A DNA stretch of 64,000 bases from Chrysaora quinquecirrha (lineage: Eukaryota > Cnidaria > Scyphozoa > Semaeostomeae > Pelagiidae): assembly GCA_014526335.1 (NCBI GenBank), contig JACTAT010000057.1:749465-813464 (forward strand), read 5' to 3'. Numbering within the stretch: position 1 is the stretch's first letter; the number at the start of each line of letters is the position of its first letter. A model generated the notes under the pieces. It did not search any database. It was not told the origin of the DNA and saw nothing but the letters and a program-made list of their open reading frames with translations. This document shows positions 1 through 23,452 of the stretch, in pieces. The translations under genes were made by a program, and so were the position numbers.

Positions 1-676
1 ACAAAGTAACATGAATGTCAAACAAATCGAAAATTATTTACTTGGAAAACCAGTTGATTTAGATATTGATTATCATTCAGATCATGAAATGAATACTGAA
101 AATAAAAATGAAATTGAATCAAAAAATGTGGCAGAGGCATCTGATTCCAAATCTGTTAACGGAGGAGGCATTGCTGCACGCCAAACGGCATCATTACAAA
201 GCATTAATGAAGATGGCATGTCTTTAAGTTCTGATGACACAAACAAAGAACATCAAGAAGAAAAATATCAAGATGAAGAAGAACAAACAAATTATGTTTA
301 TGAAAGTTTTGCAGAGAAGGCTTTATCACGAAATGATAGCTTGACTCAAAATCAGGTAATTTCATCAAGAATGCTTGCAAACACAAATGAGGTATCTTCT
401 GAAAGACTTTGCGATGATTTAGTTGCATGTAATACTAGTGATGATCACAACAGTGATGCTGAAAGCCAAAATGATGAAATGGAACATGTAAATGATAATA
501 TGGATAAGAATAAGGAAGAAGCGAGAAATAATGGAAATTGGACACCAGTTGATGAATTAAAATTGTTATCAGATGATTCTGACAAATCAAATTGCAGTTT
601 AGATGGTCTTTTTGATGAAAATGATAGCCTTGAATGTTCACAAGATGAAAGCAGTGAACCAATTGTTAATTCTTAA
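1..676 (+). CDS. 3'-terminal exon of an unrecognised acidic protein (partial)
   Basis: An open frame enters from the left edge, stays open for about 224 codons and ends with TAA at 674-676. The ATG at 11-13 is probably internal, because the frame is also open in bases 2-10, so I read this as the last exon of a plus-strand gene whose 5' part lies outside the window. The peptide is rich in Asp, Glu, Ser and Asn, has short Ser-Asp and Glu runs, and has no membrane segment, cysteine pattern or domain that I recognise. It looks like a disordered, possibly phosphorylated C-terminal tail. A poly(A) signal follows 120 bp downstream. The gene is convergent with DHX15. I do not assign a function. A long single-exon chance ORF is unlikely given its length and biased composition. 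Confidence 0.6.
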   Translation, partial: QSNMNVKQIENYLLGKPVDLDIDYHSDHEMNTENKNEIESKNVAEASDSKSVNGGGIAARQTASLQSINEDGMSLSSDDTNKEHQEEKYQDEEEQTNYVYESFAEKALSRNDSLTQNQVISSRMLANTNEVSSERLCDDLVACNTSDDHNSDAESQNDEMEHVNDNMDKNKEEARNNGNWTPVDELKLLSDDSDKSNCSLDGLFDENDSLECSQDESSEPIVNS

Positions 677-1294
677 TTTTGCTGGCCAAAAATCATACGT
701 AACTTTAAGTCTTCACTGTTTACTAGAAAATTATAGTTCTTTTAAGTATGGAGTTTTCACTACATTTTAAAGATTTTATTTTTATTTTCACAAAGAAATA
801 AATTTATATAATCAATGTTTGTATATTATGAGATGGCAAAATGGACAAAATAAATCAAAAATATCAAATTTCTTGTTGCTTCTTTTGACACAAATCTTAC
901 AAAGCTTTGCAAATCTACTTACATTAATATTAAGAGCCTGGTAAATAATCATGATCAAAACGAAAAGGGGTATTGTTTTCATCAGAGTTTGAAGGTTTAT
1001 GGTTGCTATTGGATTTGTTGAGACAAAGCCAAATTAAAATTTTACAAATTAGCATCTAAACTCAAGACATAATGAGAGTGATTTGTTATAGTCCTTTAAG
1101 TATTACAAACCATTTCTACTTTAACTATGTAATGTACATTAACAGTTCTCTCCTCTTATAACTATCCATGTTCACCTTTACAAAACCGCATGCTATGCCT
1201 AGCAAAACTAAGACCTAAGACATCTGACATGTTCCAATAACCTTCTCAAATAAAAAGATAGTTACATACGATACTTTTTGTCTTTAATAGTTTT
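677..1294. other. Convergent intergenic region (3' UTRs)
   Basis: This is 618 bp between the plus-strand stop codon at 676 and the minus-strand DHX15 stop at 1295. It is AT-rich and presumably holds both 3' UTRs. I see no coding signal apart from the AATAAA at 797. Confidence 0.6.
797..802 (+). terminator. AATAAA polyadenylation signal
   Basis: A canonical AATAAA lies about 120 bp after the TAA of the acidic-protein exon and is the first good match on the plus strand. Confidence 0.5.
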
Positions 1295-14424
<13,130 letters not shown>

Positions 14425-14689
14425 TCTTGCAAAATTATGACAGCATAACCTGCACGCTGCGCTTTCCTAACCAAATGGATGAAAGAAAGATAACGGCTAT
14501 CCCTCGATGGCTCAGGCACGAATATGCACCTACGCAGCACCGCTATATGCGTCTACGCAGCGCCATGTCACCGATATATTTGCATGGAGACGCTCTTAAA
14601 TTTTACGATGGATGGGCACCTTGCTAACCCAATGTGTTAACCTCATATATATATAATATATAGTATGTGTGCGTGTCTCCGTACCTACA
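14425..14689. other. Upstream region of DHX15
   Basis: This is 265 bp between the DHX15 start codon and the first minisatellite unit. It contains two copies of a CTACGCAGC motif about 25 bp apart and an AT repeat. It should hold the DHX15 promoter, but I can name no factor site with confidence. Confidence 0.4.
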
Positions 14690-16144
14690 CATACACACAT
14701 ATAGAGAGATACAGGGATATGAAATTCATGTGGATGATGTGGACATGTGGACCAGATACTTACACACACATAGAGAGATACAGGGAGATGAAATTCTTGT
14801 GGACGATGTGGACGTGTGGACCAGATATATATACACACATATAGAGAGATACAGGGAGATGAAATTCTTGTGGACGATGTGGACGTGTGGACCAGACATA
14901 TACACACACATAGAGAGATACAGGGAGATGAAATTCTTGCGGACGATGTGGACGTGTGGACCAGACATATACACACACATAGAGAGATACAGGGAGATGA
15001 AATTCTTGTGGACGATGTGGACGTGTGGACCAGACATATACACACACATAGAGAGATACAGGGAGTCGAAATTCATGTGGACGATGTGGACGTGTGGACC
15101 AGATATATACACACACATAGAGAGATAGAGGGAGTCGAAATTCTTGTGGACGATGTGGACGTGTGGACCAGATATATACACATATATAGAGAGATAGAGG
15201 GAGTCGAAATTCTTGTGGACGATGTGGACGTGTGGACCAGATATATACACACACATAGAGAGATACAGGGAGATGAAATTCTTGTGAACGATGTGGATGT
15301 GTGGACCAGATATATACACATATATAGAGAGAAAGAGGGAGTTGAAATTCTTGTGGACGATGTGGACGTGTGGACCAGACATATACACACACATAGAGAG
15401 ATACAGGGAGATGAAATTCTTGTGGACGATGTGGACGTGTGGACCAGATATATACACATATATAGAGAGATAGAGGAAGTCGAAATTCTTGTGGACGATG
15501 TGGACGTGTGGACCAGACATATACACTCACATAGAGAGATACAGGGAGATGAAATTCTTGTGGACGATGTGGACGTGTGGACGATATATATATAGACACA
15601 TATAGAAAGATACAGGGAGATGAAATTCTTGTGGACGATGTGGACGTGTGGACCAGATATATACACACACACAGAGAGATACAGGGAGATGAAATTCTTG
15701 TGGACGATGTGGACGTTTGGACCAGATATATACACATATATAGAGAGATAGAGGGAGTCGAAATTCTTGTGGACGATGTGGACGTGTGGACCAGACATAT
15801 ACACACACATAGAGAGATACAGGGAGATGAACTTCTTGTGGACGATGTGGACGTGTGGACCAGATATATAAACACATATAAAGAGAGATAGAGGGAGTCG
15901 AAATTCATGTGGACGATGTGGACGTGTGGACCAGATATATAAACACATATATAGACAGATAGAGGGAGTGGAAATTCATGTGGACGATGTGGACGTGTGG
16001 GCCAGATATATACACACGTATATAGAGAGATAGAGTGAGTCGAAATTCATGTGGACGATGTGGACGTGTGGACCAGATATATACACACATATATAGAGAG
16101 ATAGAGGGAGTCGAAATTCATGTGGACGATGTGGACTTGTGGAC
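14690..16144. repeat. 69-71 bp minisatellite array, left arm (about 21 units)
   Basis: Tandem units of 69 or 71 bp run head to tail, each containing AGAGAGATACAGGGAGATGA, TTCTTGTGGACGATGTGGAC and GTGTGGACCAGATATATACA. Outer (left) units mostly carry the GAGATGAAATTCTTG form and inner (right) units the GAGTCGAAATTCATG form. A 69 bp unit is 23 codons, so long frames stay open on both strands. These are repeat artefacts and not genes. The array is the inverted partner of 20448-21864. Confidence 0.95.
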
Positions 16145-16160
16145 TAAAATGAGCCAAAAA

Positions 16161-19100
16161 ACTTTTAAATCAATCTTTATTTGAAAATTTTTCGACCCAT
16201 TTTAGTTTATTTAATAAATTTTCTGGGTTTTGCACTTTATTAATGGGCCATTTGACAGTATCGAAGTGTTTGATTCCTGTATCCGTGTGCCTTAACTTTG
16301 TATCTAGGTGCAACGCGTTGAGCTAAACATTGTATCCAGGTGTAAGGGATGACTTTTAAATGAATCTTTATTTGAAAATTTTTCGACTCATTTTAGTTGA
16401 TTCAATAAACTTTCTGGGTTTTGCACTTTGTTAATGGGCCATTTGACAGTATCGAAGTGTTTGATTCCTGTATCCGTGTGCCTTAACTTTGTATCTAGGT
16501 GCAACGCGTTGAGCTAAACATTGTATCCAGGTGTAAGGGATGACTTTTAAATGAATCTTTATTTGAAAATTTTTCGACTCATTTTAGTTTATTTAATAAA
16601 TTTTCTGGGTTTTGCACTTTATTAATGGGCCATTTGACAGTATCGAAGTGTTTGATTCCTGTATCCGTGTGCCTTAACTTTGTATCTAGGTGCAATGCGT
16701 TGAGCTAAACTTTGTATCCAGGTGTAAGGGATGACTTCTAAATCAATCTATATTTGAAAACTTTTCGACTCATTTTAGTTTATTTAATAAATTTTCTGGG
16801 TTTTGCACTTTATTAATAGGCCATTTGACAGTATCAAAGTGTTTGATTCCTGTATCCGTGTGCCTTAACTTTGTATCAAGGTGCAACGCGTTGAGCTAAA
16901 CTTTGTATCCAGGTGTAAGGGATGACTTTTAAATCAATCTTTATTTGAAAATTTTTCGACTCATTTTAGTTTATTTAATAAATTTTCTGGGTTTTGCACT
17001 TTATTAATGGGCCATTTGACAGTATCGAAGTGTTTGATTCCTGTATCCGTGTGCATTAACTTTGTATCTAGGTGCAACGCGTTGAGCTAAACATTGTATC
17101 CAGGTGTAACGAGATAACTTTTAAATCAATCTATATTTGAAAATTTTTCGACTCATTTTAGTTTATTTAATAAACTTTTTGGGTTTTGCACTTTTTAATA
17201 GGCCATTTGACAGTATCGAAGTGTTTGATTCCTGTATCCGTGTGCCTTAACTTTGTATCAAGGTGCAACGCGTTGAGCTAAACTTTGTATCCAGGTGTAA
17301 GGGATGACTTTTAAATGAATCTTTATTTGAAAATTTTTCGACTCATTTTAGTTTATTTAATAAATTTTCTGGGTTTTGCACTTTATTAATGGGCCATTTG
17401 ACAGTATCGAAGTGTTTGATTCCTGTATCCGTGTGCCTTAACTTTGTATCTAGGTGCAATGCGTTGAGCTAAACTTTGTATCCAGGTGTAAGGGATGACT
17501 TCTAAATCAATCTATATTTGAAAACTTTTCGACTCATTTTAGTTTATTTAATAAATTTTCTGGGTTTTGCACTTTATTAATAGGCCATTTGACAGTATCA
17601 AAGTGTTTGATTTCTGTATCCGTGTGCCTTAACTTTGTATCAAGGTGCAACGCGTTGAGCTAAACATTGTATCCAGGTGTAAGGGATGACTTTTAAATGA
17701 ATCTTTATTTGAAAATTTTTCGACTCATTTTAGTTGATTCAATAAACTTTCTGGGTTTTGCACTTTGTTAATGGGCCATTTGACAGTATCGAAGTGTTTG
17801 ATTCCTGTATCCGTGTGCCTTAACTTTGTATCTAGGTGCAACGCGTTGAGCTAAACATTGTATCCAGGTGTAAGGGATGACTTTTAAATGAATCTTTATT
17901 TGAAAATTTTTCGACTCATTTTAGTTTATTTAATAAATTTTCTGGGTTTTGCACTTTATTAATGGGCCATTTGACAGTATCGAAGTGTTTGATTCCTGTA
18001 TCCGTGTGCCTTAACTTTGTATCTAGGTGCAATGCGTTGAGCTAAACTTTGTATCCAGGTGTAAGGGATGACTTCTAAATCAATCTATATTTGAAAACTT
18101 TTCGACTCATTTTAGTTTATTTAATAAATTTTCTGGGTTTTGCACTTTATTAATAGGCCATTTGACAGTATCAAAGTGTTTGATTCCTGTATCCGTGTGC
18201 CTTAACTTTGTATCAAGGTGCAACGCGTTGAGCTAAACTTTGTATCCAGGTGTAAGGGATGACTTTTAAATGAATCTTTATTTGAAAATTTTTCGACTCA
18301 TTTTAGTTTATTTAATAAATTTTCTGGGTTTTGCACTTTATTAATGGGCCATTTGACAGTATCGAAGTGTTTGATTCCTGTATCCGTGTGCATTAACTTT
18401 GTATCTAGGTGCAACGCGTTGAGCTAAACATTGTATCCAGGTGTAACGAGATAACTTTTAAATCAATCTATATTTGAAAATTTTTCGACTCATTTTAGTT
18501 TATTTAATAAACTTTTTGGGTTTTGCACTTTTTAATAGGCCATTTGACAGTATCGAAGTGTTTGATTCCTGTATCCGTGTGCCTTAACTTTGTATCAAGG
18601 TGCAACGCGTTGAGCTAAACTTTGTATCCAGGTGTAAGGGATGACTTTTAAATGAATCTTTATTTGAAAATTTTTCGACTCATTTTAGTTTATTTAATAA
18701 ATTTTCTGGGTTTTGCACTTTATTAATGGGCCATTTGACAGTATCGAAGTGTTTGATTCCTGTATCCGTGTGCCTTAACTTTGTATCTAGGTGCAATGCG
18801 TTGAGCTAAACTTTGTATCCAGGTGTAAGGGATGACTTCTAAATCAATCTATATTTGAAAACTTTTCGACTCATTTTAGTTTATTTAATAAATTTTCTGG
18901 GTTTTGCACTTTATTAATAGGCCATTTGACAGTATCAAAGTGTTTGATTTCTGTATCCGTGTGCCTTAACTTTGTATCAAGGTGCAACGCGTTGAGCTAA
19001 ACTTTGTATCCAGGTGTAAGGGATGACTTTTAAATCAATCTTTATTTGAAAATTTTTCGACTCATTTTAGTTTATTTAATAAATTTTCTGGGTTTTGCAC

Positions 19101-19273
19101 TTTATTAATGGGCCATTTGACAGTATCGAAGTGTTTGATTCCTGTATCCGTGTGCATTAACTTTGTATCTAGGTGCAACGCGTTGAGCTAAACTTTGTAT
19201 CCAGGTGTAACGAGATAACTTTTAAATCAATCTATATTTGAAAATTTTTCGACTCATTTTAGTTTATTTAATA
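16161..19273. repeat. 191 bp satellite array (about 16.3 units) with higher-order repeat
   Basis: Units start near 16161, 16352, 16543, 16734 and so on with a period of 191 bp. Each contains TTCGACTCATTTTAGTTTAT, GGGTTTTGCACTTTATTAAT, CATTTGACAGTATCGAAGTG and GTGCAACGCGTTGAGCTAAA. Two internal sub-repeats (TTTGTATCTAGGTG and TTGTATCCAGGTG) lie about 40 bp apart in each unit. Diagnostic variants (ACTTCTAAAT; CGAGATAACTT; GTTGATTCAATAAAC) recur every seven units (1337 bp), showing higher-order duplication. No stable ORF is present. The last unit breaks off at about 19273. Confidence 0.95.
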
Positions 19274-19700
19274 ACCTCAAATGGTAACAATATCAGCAGG
19301 GAGAAATAATTCCAGTCATTTTATATTTTATGTGCAATGTTAGATTTTGCTGTTTTTCAAGCCTTTATACTATACTTAGGGCCAAAAAGATACAGTTAAA
19401 ATTAAACAACTATTAAGCAACTTTTGCTATTAAAAAGTGAAAATAAAATGTTTAAAAATAAGCAACTTTTAGAACTAGGGCTGAGCGAAGTTGCTTATAA
19501 AATAATCTGTGTACTGTATACCTTATTTGCTCAAACATTGTATCCAAGTGCAACACGTGCACTAAACTTTATATCAAAGTGTAATGGGATACCTTTTAAA
19601 TCAACCTTTATTTTAAGATTTTGAACATACTTATCACTATGAAACAAGAAATGAAAAAACATTAAGAAACTATTACAATTTAGAAATTCGGCATCATAGA
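19274..19700. other. Spacer with one decayed satellite unit
   Basis: Positions 19525-19620 are a degenerate part-unit of the 191 bp satellite (TTGTATCCAAGTGCAACACG). At 19400-19500 and 19660-19680 there are AAGCAACTTTT and AAGAAACTATTA motifs resembling those inside the elements at 45534 and 46046. No gene is seen. Confidence 0.5.
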
Positions 19701-20110
19701 CACCTTTTCAATTAAGAGCCTCGTTTTCAAAATTTACGAAAATTTGTTTGTACGAAAATTTTGAACCCAGAATCAGATTCAGCACCTTCATTTTAGTGTT
19801 GAGTGAATTTCTTACCTCTAGTCCTTACGATGTCGATTTTAAAGTTATTAAAATACGAAAATTTATAAAAGGATTTGACCGTGAAAAATGGCTCGGGGTG
19901 AAACTAAGCACCCTCAATCATTTCTCACCGTCAAATTCTTTACAAATGTTCAAAATTTTAATTGCTATAAAATCAACATTGTAAGAACTAGAGGCGTAAA
20001 AATTTGCCTCAATACTAAAACAAAGGTGCTGAATTCGAATCTTAAGTCGAAATGTTTCTGTGAGGCGATTTTCAATTATTTGGGAAACGAGGCTCTTAGT
20101 TGAAAAGGTG
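19701..20110. mobile_element. 410 bp near-palindromic MITE
   Basis: The left end CACCTTTTCAATTAAGAGCC plus TCGTTTTC pairs with the right end GAAACGAGGCTCTTAG plus TTGAAAAGGTG. The arms continue to pair imperfectly (ACCTCTAGTCCTTAC against GTAAGAACTAGAGGC; TTTGACCGTGA against TCACCGTCAAA) up to a small loop near 19905. The whole unit can form one long hairpin. It is non-coding. Confidence 0.8.
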
Positions 20111-20447
20111 TTGTGCATTGTGTAATGATTATGTAGGAATCATCTCAAAAAACTGTCACCCTTGAGCTTTTCAGAAGTTTTTCCTTGAAGACACAAGTCC
20201 TGCATAACGTTTGCGGTGTTCATACAGGCTGAATTTAGGTATAAACATAAAACTTTCACTAATCCCCACAGGAGGGGAGAAACGAAGCTACTCACCTGGG
20301 TTGGATCTCAGAAAAAGAGCGCTCTTCGTCTAATCATATTATTCCGCTACATTACAAATTAATTGCTTACCTTGGCCTCAGGAGGGAAACCATACGGTCA
20401 AAAATTGCATTTATTGCGTCCTATAGGCCTAAACTAAGCTGATGATT
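20111..20447. other. Spacer before the right minisatellite arm
   Basis: This is 337 bp of unique-looking AT-rich sequence. I see no ORF, repeat or motif of note. Confidence 0.5.
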
Positions 20448-21864
20448 TGGTTGGGCCCACCTCACCCACATCGTCCACATGAATTTCGACTCCCTCTATC
20501 TCTCTATATATGTGTGTATATATCTGGTCCACACGTCCACATCGTCCACATGAATTTCGACTCCCTCTATCTCTCTATATATGTGTGTATATATCTGGTC
20601 CACACGTCCACATCGTCCACATGAATTTCGACTCCCTCTATCTCTCTATATGTGTGTATATATATCTGGTCCACACGTCCACATCGTCCACATGAATTTT
20701 GACTCCCTCTATCTCTCTATATGTGTGTGTATATACCTCGTCCACACGTCCACATCGTCCACATGAATTTCGACTCCCTCTATCTCTCTATATGTGTGTG
20801 TATATACCTGGTCCACACGTCCACATCGTCCACATGAATTTCGACTCCCTCTATCTCTCTATATATGTGTGTATATATCTGGTCCACACGTCCACATCGT
20901 CCACATGAATTTCGACTCCCTCCATCTCTCTATATGTGTGTATATATATATCGTCCACACGTCCACATCGTCCACAAGAATTTCATCTCCCTGTATCTCT
21001 CTATGTGTGTGTATATGTCTGGTCCACACGTCCACATCGTCCACAAGAATTTCGACTCCCTCTATCTCTCTATATATGTGTATATATCTGGTCCACACGT
21101 CCACATCGTCCACAAGAATTTCATCTCCCTGTATCTCTCTATATGTGTGTATATATATATATCGTCCACACGTCCACAAGAATTTCATCTCCCTGTATCT
21201 CTCTATGTGTGTGTATATGTCTGGTCCACACGTCCACATCGTCCACAAGAATTTCAACTCCCTCTATCTCTCTATATATGTGTATATATCTGGTCCACAC
21301 GTCCACATCGTTCACAAGAATTTCATCTCCCTGTATCTCTCTATGTGTGTGTATATATCTGGTCCACACGTCCACATCGTCCACAAGAATTTCAACTCCC
21401 TCTATCTCTCTATATATGTGTATATATCTGGTCCACACGTCCACATCGTCCACAAGAATTTCGACTCCCTCTATCTCTCTATGTGTGTGTATATATCTGG
21501 TCCACACGTCCACATCGTCCACAAGAATTTCGACTCCCTCTATCTCTCTATGTGTGTGTATATATCTGGTCCACACGTCCACATCGTCCACAAGAATTTC
21601 ATCTCCCTGTATCTCTCTATGTGTGTGTATATATCTGGTCCACACGTCCACATCGTCCACAAGAATTTCGACTCCCTCTATCTCTCTATATATGTGTATA
21701 TATCTGGTCCACACGTCCACATCGTCCACAAGAAGTTCATCTCCCTGTATCTCTCTATGTGTGTGTATATGTCTGGTCCACACGTCCACATCGTCCACAA
21801 GAATTTCATCTCCCTGTATCTCTCTATGTGTGTGTAAGTATCTGGTCCACATGTCCACATTAGA
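20448..21864. repeat. 69-71 bp minisatellite array, right arm, inverted (about 20 units)
   Basis: These are the same units as at 14690-16144 but in reverse complement (GTCCACATCGTCCAC, CTCTATCTCTCTATATATGT). The order of variants is mirrored: units with the ATGAATTTCGACTCC form lie inside, and units with AAGAATTTCATCTCC lie outside. The outermost units of both arms share the rare variant with CCAGATACTTACACACACAT and GTGGACATGTGG. The two arrays are therefore inverted copies. Confidence 0.95.
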
Positions 21865-21872
21865 CTGATTAC

Positions 21873-21945
21873 CTGAGTCCCACTCTTCGCAAACAGCAGC
21901 AACAACAACAACAACCATATAGCTGTTTGCTCAGAGTGGGACTCA
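21873..21945. repeat. Small hairpin with 25 bp stem
   Basis: TGAGTCCCACTCTTCGCAAA at 21873 pairs with TTTGCTCAGAGTGGGACTCA ending at 21945. The loop is an (AAC)n run. It sits directly outside the right minisatellite arm. Confidence 0.6.
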
Positions 21946-23452
21946 TAATCTTTCAGCTGAAAAAGTGGACAGCGACTCCAACTTTCTGGAGCCATCGCTG
22001 ATTGGCTAATCATCTTCTCCCACCTTTTCCTCGATTTCATGTCAAAGATTCAAGCGACTTTCGGCCACAGCTTTCACAAAAACAAACTTGGAGCAGTTTT
22101 ATTAGGGTTTTATTATTTCTGAAGAAAGTTTAAATATTGCAGATAGGGAGAACGGCAAATGGCTTTAAGTGTACACATTATTTCAAATAATGTGTATGTT
22201 GTTGTTAATGAAAGTTATGCTTTAAACAGAACCGAGGAAACATATTTTTAATGTTCCCGAGATGAGATTTCAGGTTGGTGAATTCAAAATTGTCTTTTTT
22301 GTATGAAAATATTTGGGTACTACTACATTTAATGGAACCGTAAATTTGTTATAGTTTCAGCAGAAACCTTTTACAAAAGTAACAACGGAAATGTTAAATT
22401 CTAATGTTTCACTCAGTTGCCGAGCATTTTCGTGTCGTCGATAAATTAGAAAGCAAAACATGTCCAGATAATTTTCAGATAATTCCTTAGTTATTTCCAA
22501 CTTGATCATTTTGTTCCTGAAAAGATTCATTCGCCTGAAAATCGGTACTTTTAACCATAAAATAAAAGTTTTACTGCTTCATCCTTGGCTTCATATTGAG
22601 AGAAAATTAGATAGATAGAGTGGTTGAAAAATTATTTAAAACATTTTTGCATTTGATCGCTGGTTTAAATTTTCTTCTTAAATATGCTAAATTTCAACCT
22701 CGTAGTTTTCTTGAATTATAATTCATCAAATTTTGAAAAATAAGTCTTTTACTTAAATTTCAAGTCAATGAAATTATCTATAACATTTTCCCACCGAGGC
22801 GCAGATTTCGTGTGCCCAGGGCCGCGTGAGTGAAAATTATTTTTGGGCAGACATTTTTTACATACATGCAATTACTTTTGTAGGCAAAGTAAACTTCCTT
22901 CTTTGGAATTATATCCTATTTTCGCATTTATCCTCCTAAAAATGTGAATTTCTAGGCAGCTTCTTGCAGGCTCGCAGCCCTCGCAGCTTGGCATTGAAAT
23001 CGCGTCATCGCGTTCGATCTTTCGCGCCATTTTGCTTTTTTGGTAACGAGGCTCAACGGTTTTGACCACTTTCTCTGCTGAAAAGTTATGAGTCGTAGTT
23101 TGAGCGTCCAGCATAGACTCAATAGCGATAACTACGACTCTTGTAATAAGTCTAGGCTTTCAGTGATTCAATAAGAAAACAGGCTTGATGTGCAGTTGAC
23201 GGGAGCACAAATACAAATAGAGCGTTCTGACTTAGGTTGCCAAGCACCTTTGAGAAGTACAACGTCAATACATACGGCGATGTGCAAGGAAGTGGGGGCC
23301 ATTCAAGAGTTTTCATAATGCTAAGGGGGGAGGAGACCTCAGATTTCGTTTCCCTGTGCTTTATTGCTTTACTATGTTGTTTTTACATAGCACAAACTTA
23401 CCAGGAAGAGAGATGTCTAAAATTAAACAAAGTAGCGCTACATTACGTTTGA
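21946..23452. other. Region upstream of the HTRA2-like gene
   Basis: This is about 1.5 kb in which I looked for 5' exons of the HTRA2-like gene (a mitochondrial presequence and the strand ending VVYIE) and found none I can support. A GC-richer patch near 22960-23050 reads as an open frame on the minus strand but has no recognisable domain. Confidence 0.4.

Larger units (their letters stand above)
14690..21864. mobile_element. Putative Foldback-like composite element of about 7.2 kb
   Basis: Two arrays of the same minisatellite, each about 1.4 kb and of mirrored variant order, form inverted arms around about 4.3 kb made of the 191 bp satellite and a 410 bp palindrome. Long terminal inverted repeats built from short tandem repeats are the hallmark of Foldback (FB/Galileo) transposons. 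The mirror order, seen directly, argues for one inverted duplication and against two independent expansions. No transposase ORF was found inside, and no clear target duplication flanks it, so the unit could be non-autonomous or a local inverted duplication. Confidence 0.5.

Noticed and set aside
14726..16090. Long open frames (up to 382 codons) on both strands in the left minisatellite
   Set aside because: They arise because a 69 bp unit is 23 codons without stops. They are open in several frames and both strands with equal quality, so they are not genes.
20442..21918. Long open frames (up to 347 codons) in the right minisatellite
   Set aside because: Same artefact as in the left arm, with the mirror-image peptide.
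22872..23114. Minus-strand frame with good ATG context (MARKIERDDA) as a gene
   Set aside because: No family resemblance, no supported partner exon, and it looks like part of a dispersed GC-rich repeat.
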